A stretch of 38,125 nt of DNA from Spartobacteria bacterium (GTDB lineage: Bacteria; Verrucomicrobiota; Kiritimatiellia; RZYC01), in the NCBI GenBank assembly GCA_009930475.1, contig RZYC01000037.1, forward strand, positions 1-38,125, given 5' to 3'. Shown here piece by piece: positions 25,403 to 33,305 of this stretch. Below the pieces are notes generated by a model. The model saw only the letters and a program-made list of their open reading frames with translations, was not told the DNA's origin and made no database searches. A program made the position numbers and the translations under genes. Every line of letters starts with the position of its first letter. Position 1 is the first letter of the stretch.

Positions 25403-26380
25403 ATGAGAAGAAAACGAATAAAGCGGGATGAACTGGCGTATTATCATTTGATTACACGGGTGGTACTACGGCAGATGTTGCTGGGGGATGAGGAAAAAGC
25501 GGAACTGCATCGATTGATTCGGCGTGCAGAGGGATTTACGGGGGTAAAGGTGCTGACATATGCGCTGATGACGAATCATATTCATATTCTTGTGGAGGAA
25601 CCGGATCGGAATACGGTTGTTGATGACGTGGAATTGGCACATCGGCTGAGGTCTTTATATGGGGTTGTTGGAGTGCAGGAGATTCTGGAGCGGTGGGCGT
25701 TGTGGCTGGAGCGGGATATGCTTGATGCTGTGGAGGAGGACAAGGCGCGTTACCGCCGGCGAATGCATGATATTTCGGAGTTTATGAAGCAGGTGAAGCA
25801 GCGGTTTGTGTGCTGGTATCACCGAAAACACGGGGTATGTGGAACAATTTGGCAGAATCGGTTTACGAGTGTCTTAGTGGAGGATGGGGCTGCGTTGCGC
25901 ACGATGGCGGCGTATATTGAAATGAATCCGGTGCGTGCGGGGATGGTAGAAGACCCAAAGAAGTATCGGTTTTGTGGATTCGGTGAGGCGATGGGCGGAG
26001 GGAAGGCTGCGAGGCAGGGTGTGACCTGTATTGCGAAGGCTTTGGCCCTGACTGATAGTTGGGAATCTGCTTCGCAGATGTATTTCGAACATGTTTTGAT
26101 GTATGAAGAGGTTCGGAATAATCGAAATCTGATCTATATGGATCAGGACGTTTTGCGCGAAAAAATGAAAAGCAGGACATTGCTTACGCCGTTTGAGCGT
26201 CTCCTCTGTCGGTGCAGATATTTTACGGATGGGCAGGTCTTGGGGGGCGAGGAATTTGTTGAAGAGTTTTTTGTGGAAAATCGCGATTATTTTGGTCCAC
26301 GTCGGAAGCATGGGCGCAAAAAGGTTCGTGATGGATTGGGAGATTTGTTTACTATTCGCGATGTACGTACTTTGAAGTGA
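25403..26380 (+). CDS. REP-associated tyrosine transposase-like protein (RAYT), copy 3
   Basis: This 325-aa paralogue of the other two RAYTs has MTNHIHILVEEP (HUH), MHDISEFMKQVKQRFVCWYH, YIEMNPVRAGM, and the shared C-terminal extension (RLLCRCRYFTDGQVLGGEEF, VEEFFVENRDYF). It is the most diverged N-terminally (LITRVVLRQMLLGD in place of CMSR). The open frame extends upstream to 25271, across the start of the giant gene; the ATG at 25403 gives the common family length, though its ribosome site is poor. It is divergent from the giant gene and its stop is 21 bases before the GH13 start, so the two may be co-transcribed. Confidence 0.88.
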   Translation: MRRKRIKRDELAYYHLITRVVLRQMLLGDEEKAELHRLIRRAEGFTGVKVLTYALMTNHIHILVEEPDRNTVVDDVELAHRLRSLYGVVGVQEILERWALWLERDMLDAVEEDKARYRRRMHDISEFMKQVKQRFVCWYHRKHGVCGTIWQNRFTSVLVEDGAALRTMAAYIEMNPVRAGMVEDPKKYRFCGFGEAMGGGKAARQGVTCIAKALALTDSWESASQMYFEHVLMYEEVRNNRNLIYMDQDVLREKMKSRTLLTPFERLLCRCRYFTDGQVLGGEEFVEEFFVENRDYFGPRRKHGRKKVRDGLGDLFTIRDVRTLK

Positions 26381-26401
26381 ACAATGAAGGTGGTCTGTAT
26401 C

Positions 26402-28045
26402 ATGAAGCATTCTTTCCCTTTTTTTCGGCTCAGTTGCTATGGTTTGCTATTCATATTACTGGCAGTGAAGGTGCAGGCAGCCTTCTGGCATCCGTCCTGG
26501 TGGAATAAAACCGTTTTTTACGAAATATTTGTTCGTTCTTTTGCTGATTCGCAGATCGGCCCATTGGCCAATGACGGGATCGGCGATTTTCAGGGATTGA
26601 TTGATCATCTGGATTATCTTAACGATGGCGATCCTGAATCGGATTTAGATCTGGGTATTGGTGGAATCTGGCTTACGCCGATTAATGCATCGCCTTCTTA
26701 TCATGGTTATGATGTGACCGATTATTATACGTGTAATCCCGAATATGGAACCAACGAGGATTTTAAACGTCTGGTAGCCGAAGCGCATAAACGGGGTATA
26801 AAAATCATTATTGATCTGGTGCTGAATCATACATCTAGTGAACATCCATGGTTTAAAGAGGCATTAGCGTCTCCCACCTCGCCTAAACATGATTGGTATG
26901 TCTGGGCTGGATCAGATCAGCGTCCGGCAAGCGTCGGTGGTGAGGGACAAAACGTGTGGTATCCGTACCATGATGACTGGTATTATGCCTATTTTATCAA
27001 AGAAATGCCCGATTTGAATTATCGAAATTCAGAGGTGACCAAGGAGATGCAGCGTATCGTGTCATTTTGGGTGAATGATATGGGCGTCGATGGATTTCGC
27101 CTTGATGCTGTGGACAAACTTATAGAAGACGGTTCCATCACGGTTGATGCACAGGCAACCCATGCGTGGCTTGCTGAGTTTCACACTTTTTATAAATCAC
27201 TCAGCACAAATTTATTTATCGTCGCCGAAGTACCCGTGCAAGATTCAGACACTATTGCGTTTTATGCAACAAAAGAAACCGATAGTGCCTTTGAATTTGC
27301 TCTCGCCGCCGACCTTGTCGCACCCATTAGTTTTGGCATGGCCGATTTGATAAAAAAGCGACTCGATTCAATTCGCTCGAATTATCGCAATAACAACTTC
27401 GCTCCATTCCTTTCCAATCATGATCAGAACCGCATTCTTTACACCCTTGAAGGCAATATCAATAAAGCAAAAGTGGCGGCTACCGTTTATCTTACATTGG
27501 GCGGAACACCATTTATTTATTATGGCGAGGAAATCGGTATGTCGGGAATGAAGCCTGATCCGCAACTTCGTACACCCATGCAATGGAACGATTCATCCTA
27601 TGGCGGATTCAGTATTGTTCCACCGTGGGAGCCGGTGAATACAGATTACTCTGAAGTCAATGTTGCCACCGAAGAATCAAACGCTTTATCCCTGCTAAAT
27701 CATTACAAACAGCTCATTCGGATCCGTAACCAACTGCCCGCACTGCAATATGGAAAATTTGCGCTGATGGATAGCAAGCCTTTTGGTAAGCTGTATGCAC
27801 TGCGTCGCTATCTAAAGAATAGCGAAGCTGTTGTGCTCATTAATTTTACCGATAAACCGATAACAAGCATTCATCTTGCCAGCAAGCGAACCAATATCCG
27901 GGATAATTGGCATGCACAAAACAGCGTTACGGAGCAGTCCATCCCGCTTCCGACCATGGATGACGCCGGCACATATGAGAACTGGCAACCCATAAAAGAG
28001 CTCCCCCCGTATGGTTTTGCCATTCTATCGCTTTCCAGTGAGTGA
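26402..28045 (+). CDS. secreted GH13 alpha-amylase family glycosidase
   Basis: This 547-aa protein has a signal peptide (MKHSFPFFRLSCYGLLFILL...VQA) and a complete GH13 barrel. Region I is IIDLVLNHTS, region II GFRLDAVD with nucleophile Asp235, region III IVAEVP with acid/base Glu276, and region IV FLSNHDQNR with Asp341. A C-terminal beta domain ends YGFAILSL. The opening WWNKTVFYEIFVRSFADS and the PLANDGIGDFQGLIDHLDYL segment resemble oligo-1,6-glucosidase/amylase-type enzymes acting on alpha-glucans or oligosaccharides outside the cytoplasm. The exact specificity is not evident. The ATG at 26402 has AAGGTGGT upstream; one at 26384 is also in frame. Confidence 0.92.
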   Translation: MKHSFPFFRLSCYGLLFILLAVKVQAAFWHPSWWNKTVFYEIFVRSFADSQIGPLANDGIGDFQGLIDHLDYLNDGDPESDLDLGIGGIWLTPINASPSYHGYDVTDYYTCNPEYGTNEDFKRLVAEAHKRGIKIIIDLVLNHTSSEHPWFKEALASPTSPKHDWYVWAGSDQRPASVGGEGQNVWYPYHDDWYYAYFIKEMPDLNYRNSEVTKEMQRIVSFWVNDMGVDGFRLDAVDKLIEDGSITVDAQATHAWLAEFHTFYKSLSTNLFIVAEVPVQDSDTIAFYATKETDSAFEFALAADLVAPISFGMADLIKKRLDSIRSNYRNNNFAPFLSNHDQNRILYTLEGNINKAKVAATVYLTLGGTPFIYYGEEIGMSGMKPDPQLRTPMQWNDSSYGGFSIVPPWEPVNTDYSEVNVATEESNALSLLNHYKQLIRIRNQLPALQYGKFALMDSKPFGKLYALRRYLKNSEAVVLINFTDKPITSIHLASKRTNIRDNWHAQNSVTEQSIPLPTMDDAGTYENWQPIKELPPYGFAILSLSSE

Positions 28046-28079
28046 ATTCATTATGGAGCAGCAGAGATCAAAATGAGCA

Positions 28080-28600
28080 TTGTTGGAATTGCTGAAGGAA
28101 TATGCTCAGAAGATGCCCCATCTGGCCACCATTCGCGATGGCAGTTCGGGAAAACTTGCTACAGGATATTCAGGATGTATAGCACTGGCCTGTGAGCTAC
28201 GCAGTCGCAAAATGACACCGCTTCATTTATGTCTATGGTCTTCCGAAGCTCCGGATTTTGTGAGTGAAAATGATCAGGTGCTTACCGTTATGCGAACAAT
28301 CAATCAAGTCGCACAGGGACGTGGAATTTTTGTCTATGATCGCGTGGGAGGGGGGGCAGAATAACGATCATGTACAACCTCCTTGATCGAGAATGCCGAA
28401 TGGTTATATGGCAGGTAGGAAATCGCCATGTTATTTTCAATGGGAAAGCGCGAGAGGAGCTCAAGGTTACCAAGGGCTGTGCTATGAAATATGCCGAGAC
28501 CATTGTAAAAGAATGGATCAGTCTTCAACTTCTTGCAGAGCATATTATAACACTTTCAAAGTGCTTCTATGGAATTACCGAATTCTGCTACTGCGTTCTA
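28080..28600 (+). pseudogene. frameshifted DDE transposase remnant
   Basis: The first frame (28080-28364) reads YAQKMPHLATIRDGSSGKLA then WSSEAPDFVSENDQVL and GRGIFVYDR, matching the KMxxLAxVRDGSxG...SxEAPDFxSENxxIL...GIWVxDRGGD core of an IS4-superfamily transposase. Just after the DR the frame breaks at a run of seven G (28349-28355). It resumes in another frame as YNLLDRECRMVIWQVGNRHVIFNGK, the expected next block. The N terminus and C terminus are both missing. This is a different element from the one at 366-971. Confidence 0.65.
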
Positions 28601-28876
28601 GCCGATGGTGTCGGAGTCTTACCCTCGCGCATCAGCCCGGAAAAATGCAAAACTGCACCGCGTGAAGATCCTCAGGGATGGTTGTCTGGCTTTGCCTAAA
28701 AATGGGGTAAGTCCAATTGAATCTTTCGGTTGAGTTTGTGCAGAACAGACGATTCGTCATGCGTTCACAGCCCGGAGAAGCAAAGTTACCGCAACGAAGA
28801 TTATGGGATTTCTGTTGTCTAAATGGTGCCGATGATTATTGTTATCCGATAATTTAATCAGGAATGGATGGGTATA

Positions 28877-29584
28877 ATGGCAGCTGAAGGTAAAAAGAGA
28901 GGGAATCCATTGGTCAGTGTATTGCTGAATGTGGTGATTCCTGTGGTGATTTTGACGGTTTTCAGTAAAGAGAAGTTTTTGGGGCCGTTATGGGGGCTGA
29001 TTGTGGCGCTGACTTTTCCTGTCAGTTTCGGGATCTATGCGCTGCTGAAGGAACGTCGGTTTGATGTGTTGTCGATTATTGGGGTTATTAATGTGTTTCT
29101 TACGGGGATTTTTGGCGTATTAAAGCTTCCGCCACAATGGATTGCCTATAAAGAGGCGGCTGTTCCGCTGGTGATCGGGATTGCGGTGATTATATCACTT
29201 AAAACGCCGTATCCGCTGATCAAGTCGATTTTAATGAACGACCAGGTTTTTGATGTTGATTTGCTTCATGCGCGGTTACGGGAGCGGGGGACGGAAGATC
29301 GTTTTGAAAAGCGGCTGGTGTGGCTGACATGGGGGCTGGCATCCTCGATGTTTTTGTCGTCGATTTTGAATTATGTGTTGGCAAAAATCGTTCTGAAAAG
29401 TACGCCGGGGACGGAAGCGTTTATGGCGGAACTGGGCAAAATGACAGGGTTAAGTTATCCTGTGATTGTTTTGCCAAGCATGATCGTTATGGGGTTTGTC
29501 TTCTGGGGTCTCACGCGGACGCTTACGGATCTGACAGGGTTGAGTATGGATGATATGCTGGCGGCTGAATTAAAGAGAGAGTGA
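28877..29584 (+). CDS. VC0807-family multi-pass membrane protein
   Basis: This 235-aa protein has about six membrane segments. The opening NPLVSVLLNVVIPVVILTVF, followed by GPLWGLIVALTFPVSFGIYA and later PPQWIAYKEAAVPLVIGIAV, is characteristic of the uncharacterised VC0807 family, an MFS-like or lipid-related group by annotation only. Either the ATG at 28868 or the one at 28877 may be used; GGATGGG precedes the latter. Its 3' end overlaps the end of the convergent pgl gene by 15 bases. Confidence 0.7.
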   Translation: MAAEGKKRGNPLVSVLLNVVIPVVILTVFSKEKFLGPLWGLIVALTFPVSFGIYALLKERRFDVLSIIGVINVFLTGIFGVLKLPPQWIAYKEAAVPLVIGIAVIISLKTPYPLIKSILMNDQVFDVDLLHARLRERGTEDRFEKRLVWLTWGLASSMFLSSILNYVLAKIVLKSTPGTEAFMAELGKMTGLSYPVIVLPSMIVMGFVFWGLTRTLTDLTGLSMDDMLAAELKRE

Positions 29585-30298
29585 GCCGGCGTCGGCATCT
29601 ATGAACCATGCGGCGCGAGGGAAGCATGCGGCAGGAAGTGTTGGGCTGGATGTTTTTTGCTCTTTTATGGCTTGGGCTACGATGGGTGCTTTGGCTTTTC
29701 CAGACACCAGAAAGGCGATGTTTTCGGCATGGCGCAACAGGAGGGCGCTCATGGTGATGCGCTGTTGTCTGCTGTCTGGGTGGGTGGTTACATAACACAA
29801 GGATTTTTGTTGCGGGATGTCGGCGATATCTTTGGGAAACAGGGAGGCGGTATGGCCGTCGGTTCCGATGCCCTGAATGGCCAGGTCAATGACGGGGATC
29901 CCCCGGCTGGAGCAGGGCAGCAGGTTCCGGAGTTTTTGGCTGTAGAGGGCTGCCGCCTCTTCCGGGGTATTCGTGCCGGTAAACATGGGGTAGATGTGGC
30001 GGGTTGTCAGGTTCATGGGGGTAAACAGTTCGCGGAATGCTGTGCCGGCATTGCTTTGGGACGACCCCAGTGCGACGCAGCGTTCGTCGCCCCAGAACAC
30101 GAGTATTTTTGACCACGGCAGGGTATCGTCGTACATTCGTCGCAGCGTATGGAACAGCTCCAGTGGTGTGCTCCCTCCGGAAAGGGCAATGGAGACCATG
30201 CGGTCTGATGCGGCGGGGCATAAAACGGACTTCATATGTTGCACGAATCCGTGCATTAAGGCGGTGGTATTTTTGAAAACGTGTACTGAATCATGCAT
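29570..30298 (-). CDS. pgl: 6-phosphogluconolactonase
   Basis: This 242-aa protein of the DevB/SOL type hydrolyses 6-phosphoglucono-1,5-lactone to 6-phosphogluconate. Motifs: ALSGGSTPLELFHTL, FWGDERCV, SQSNAGTAFRELF and the catalytic-site block LAIQGIGTDGHTASLFP. It starts 3 bases after the zwf stop and is the last gene of the oxidative pentose phosphate operon. Confidence 0.92.
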   Translation of the reverse strand: MHDSVHVFKNTTALMHGFVQHMKSVLCPAASDRMVSIALSGGSTPLELFHTLRRMYDDTLPWSKILVFWGDERCVALGSSQSNAGTAFRELFTPMNLTTRHIYPMFTGTNTPEEAAALYSQKLRNLLPCSSRGIPVIDLAIQGIGTDGHTASLFPKDIADIPQQKSLCYVTTHPDSRQQRITMSALLLRHAENIAFLVSGKAKAPIVAQAIKEQKTSSPTLPAACFPRAAWFIDADAGSLSL

Positions 30299-30301
30299 AA
30301 T

Positions 30302-31807
30302 TTACAGCTCGCAGAATGCGTTGTCGGCGGTCAGATTTTTACAGGGATAGTGCCACCCGCAGGTAGCGGTGACAAGCTCATCGGTCTGGGTCGGGCCCCA
30401 TGTGCCTGAAGGATAACCAAATATTTTAATATTCGGATCGGATTCCCATGCGTCGATAATGGGCTGAATAAATTCCCAGCAGGCGAGTACGGAATCGGTA
30501 CGGGCATACAGCGTGGCGTCGCCTCGCATGGCATACAGTAACAGACTTTCATAGGCACTGGGCAGGGCTTGCTGCAACGTATTGGAGTAATGATATTCCA
30601 ATCCGACCGGCTGTACATGATAGCCGGCACCGGGTTCTTTCATTCCCACATTCAGCACAACGCCTTCATCGGGCTGAATGCGGATAACGAGCTGATTGCC
30701 GCAGGCCGGAACCTTCATTTTGTCGCCAAAAAGGGTGAGGGGAGCGGGTTTAAAATGAAGGACGATTTCTGTCACTTTGGTGGGCAGGCGTTTTCCTGTG
30801 CGGATTAAAAAGGGGACGCCGGCCCAGCGCCAGTTATCGATGAAGAACTTCATGGCGACAAATGTTTCGGTACGGGATTGTTTATCCACTCCGGGCTCAG
30901 AGCGAAAATCACCCATCGCCATGCCTCGAACATGGGATTCGGTGTATTGCCCGCGTACGACTTGTCCTGCCACATCCTCGGGTGTCAATTTTCGCAGGGC
31001 ACGAAAAACTTTCAGTGTTTCATAGCGAATGGCATCGGGGTCGATGGCGGAGGGCGGCTCCATGGCCGTAATGCCCACCAGCTGAAGCAGATGGTTCTGT
31101 ACCATATCCCGCAACGCGCCGGTCTGGTCGTAGAAGTTCCCTCGCATCTCTACGCCCAGGCTTTCTGCCGAAGTGATTTCTACGCGCTGGATAAAATGGT
31201 TGTTCCAGATCGGCTCGAAAAAGCCATTGGCAAAGCGGGTTACCAGAATGTTCTGCACCGTTTCTTTGCCCAGAAAATGGTCAATGCGAAAGATCTGATC
31301 TTCTGTAAAGTATTGAGAGATCAATTCTGTCAGTGCGATGGCACTTTTTAAATCGCGTCCGAAGGGCTTTTCAATAATGACGCGGAACCAGCCCTGCGGG
31401 GGATATTTCTTTAGCATGTTACCCAGATGCGTGATGGCAGGGGCAAACAGATCGGGTTTGGTTGATAGATAAAAGAGCGTGTTGTGTGCCGTATTTCTTT
31501 CGCTGTGCAATGCGGTGAGCCGTTCTTGCAAATCATGGTAGTCATCGGACTGTATGGCGTCCATGGCATGGTAATATAAAAGTTCTGCAAAGGATGCCCA
31601 TTCCGGTTCTTTTGTTTCCTTTCCAAAGTCACCCGCGATAAGAGCACGATAGGCTTCGTCACTGTAAGCCGTTCGCCCGGTAGCCAGGATGGAAAAGCAC
31701 TCGGGCAGCAGCTTTTTTTTATGGTTTGCATATAGTGCGGGCAGGAGTTTGCGTCGGGCAAGATCACCCGCACCTCCGAATACGACGAGCATTAAATCAT
31801 GAATCAT
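30302..31807 (-). CDS. zwf: glucose-6-phosphate 1-dehydrogenase
   Basis: This 501-aa protein catalyses NAD(P)-dependent oxidation of glucose 6-phosphate. The N-terminal Rossmann motif VVFGGAGDLARRKLLPALY is a variant of GASGDLxKRK. The active-site block RIDHFLGKETVQNIL and EKPFGRDLKSA are intact. The ATG at 31807 gives MIHDLMLVVFGGAG, the usual short leader; an open frame extends 60 codons further but overlaps gnd. It begins 13 bases after the gnd stop. Confidence 0.95.
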   Translation of the reverse strand: MIHDLMLVVFGGAGDLARRKLLPALYANHKKKLLPECFSILATGRTAYSDEAYRALIAGDFGKETKEPEWASFAELLYYHAMDAIQSDDYHDLQERLTALHSERNTAHNTLFYLSTKPDLFAPAITHLGNMLKKYPPQGWFRVIIEKPFGRDLKSAIALTELISQYFTEDQIFRIDHFLGKETVQNILVTRFANGFFEPIWNNHFIQRVEITSAESLGVEMRGNFYDQTGALRDMVQNHLLQLVGITAMEPPSAIDPDAIRYETLKVFRALRKLTPEDVAGQVVRGQYTESHVRGMAMGDFRSEPGVDKQSRTETFVAMKFFIDNWRWAGVPFLIRTGKRLPTKVTEIVLHFKPAPLTLFGDKMKVPACGNQLVIRIQPDEGVVLNVGMKEPGAGYHVQPVGLEYHYSNTLQQALPSAYESLLLYAMRGDATLYARTDSVLACWEFIQPIIDAWESDPNIKIFGYPSGTWGPTQTDELVTATCGWHYPCKNLTADNAFCEL

Positions 31808-31820
31808 AAAATCTGCTTTC

Positions 31821-33275
31821 TTAAACGGAATAGGCTGTGGATGCGGTTTGTCCGCCGTGTCCGGTCCAGTCGGTATGGAAGAACTGCTCATCACCTGCGT
31901 CGAGGCGCTGATACATATGCGCCCCGAAATAGTCTCGCTGTGCCTGTAATAAATTGGCAGGCAGCTTTGCGGTGCGCAATCCGTCAAAATAACTCAGAGC
32001 AGAGGACAAGGCTGGAACGGGAATACCAGCCTGCGCCGCCAGTCCGACCATGGTTCGCAGAGAGGGGATATGTGTTTGCAGCGCATCAATGAAATAGGGT
32101 GCCAGCATTATGTTTGTCCGTGATTCCGCTTGTTCATAGGCCGTCGCGATGTCATCGAGAAAAGAAGAACGAATAATGCATCCACCACGCCATATCCGAG
32201 CAATGGCCGCAAAATCTAACTGCCAGTCATTGGCTTTGCTGGCGGCCTGCAGTAAGGCAAATCCCTGGGCGTAGGAACATATTTTGGCCACATATAATGC
32301 ACTCTGAATGTGCGCAATCACTTCATCCTGATGTTCGATGACCGGGGCTGCCGGTGCAGGATAGAGCGACGAAATGTGCATCCGCTGTGTTTTCATGGAG
32401 GACAGTAGTCGTGCAAAAACCGCCTCGCTGATTAGTGTCAGCGGCGTGCCAAAATCCAGCGCGGCATTAATGGTCCATTTTCCAGTCCCTTTCTGCCCGG
32501 CTTTATCCAGGATGGATTCGATCAGCGGCTGGTTGTTATCATCTTTAAATGCAAGGATTTCATAGGTGATCTGAGTGAGATAGCTGTCGAGCAGATCATT
32601 ATTCCATGCCTGAAAACAGACGCTCATGTCATCGCAGGACATGTGCAGCACGTCGCGAAGAAGCTGAAAGCCCTCGCAGATAATCTGCATATCGCCATAT
32701 TCGATGCCGTTATGAACCATTTTCACGAAATGACCAGCTCCGCCCGACCCAATCCAGGTGCAACAGGGAGTGGTGTCATCGGCTTTGGCGGCAATCGCCT
32801 CAAATATGGGTTTCAAGGACGGCCATGCTGCTTCTTCGCCGCCCGGCATAATGGACGGGCCGTTCAGTGCGCCTTCTTCGCCGCCTGAAATACCGGTTCC
32901 CACGTAGTTTATTTGACGTGTTGCCAGCGCGTTCAGCCTCCGCTCTGTATCTGAATAGAGTGAATTCCCTCCGTCGATAATGATATCGCCAGGTTCGAGC
33001 AGGTCTGTCAGAACGTCGATGGTCGCATCCACGGGATGGCCTGCCTTTAGCATCAGCATGATTTTTCGGGGTTTAGAAAGACTTGATGTCATCGCTTCCA
33101 GATCCTTGCAGGCGACAAACTGCTTTCCCCTGCCGCGCGAGTTCATGAATCGGTCGACCTTGCTCTGCGTCCGATTATATACCGCGACAGTGAATCCGTT
33201 CCGCTCTATATTTAGCGCCAGATTTTCCCCCATGACTGCCAGTCCAATCAGTCCGATATCAGCCTTTTTACTCAT
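31821..33275 (-). CDS. gnd: 6-phosphogluconate dehydrogenase, decarboxylating
   Basis: This 484-aa protein converts 6-phosphogluconate to ribulose 5-phosphate with reduction of NAD(P). It opens with GLIGLAVMGENLALNIERNGFTVAVYNRT (Rossmann GxGxxG variant GLAVMG; NRT favours NADP). It has GGNSLYSDTERR, GISGGEEGALNGPSIMPGG, the catalytic HFVKMVHNGIEYGDMQII and KGTGKWT, and the length fits the long homodimeric class. The ATG at 33275 has GGAG seven bases upstream. It follows the hybrid kinase gene by 30 bases. Confidence 0.95.
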   Translation of the reverse strand: MSKKADIGLIGLAVMGENLALNIERNGFTVAVYNRTQSKVDRFMNSRGRGKQFVACKDLEAMTSSLSKPRKIMLMLKAGHPVDATIDVLTDLLEPGDIIIDGGNSLYSDTERRLNALATRQINYVGTGISGGEEGALNGPSIMPGGEEAAWPSLKPIFEAIAAKADDTTPCCTWIGSGGAGHFVKMVHNGIEYGDMQIICEGFQLLRDVLHMSCDDMSVCFQAWNNDLLDSYLTQITYEILAFKDDNNQPLIESILDKAGQKGTGKWTINAALDFGTPLTLISEAVFARLLSSMKTQRMHISSLYPAPAAPVIEHQDEVIAHIQSALYVAKICSYAQGFALLQAASKANDWQLDFAAIARIWRGGCIIRSSFLDDIATAYEQAESRTNIMLAPYFIDALQTHIPSLRTMVGLAAQAGIPVPALSSALSYFDGLRTAKLPANLLQAQRDYFGAHMYQRLDAGDEQFFHTDWTGHGGQTASTAYSV

Positions 33276-33305
33276 GACCACTCCGTTTCTCTATCTTTTG
33301 AGGGT

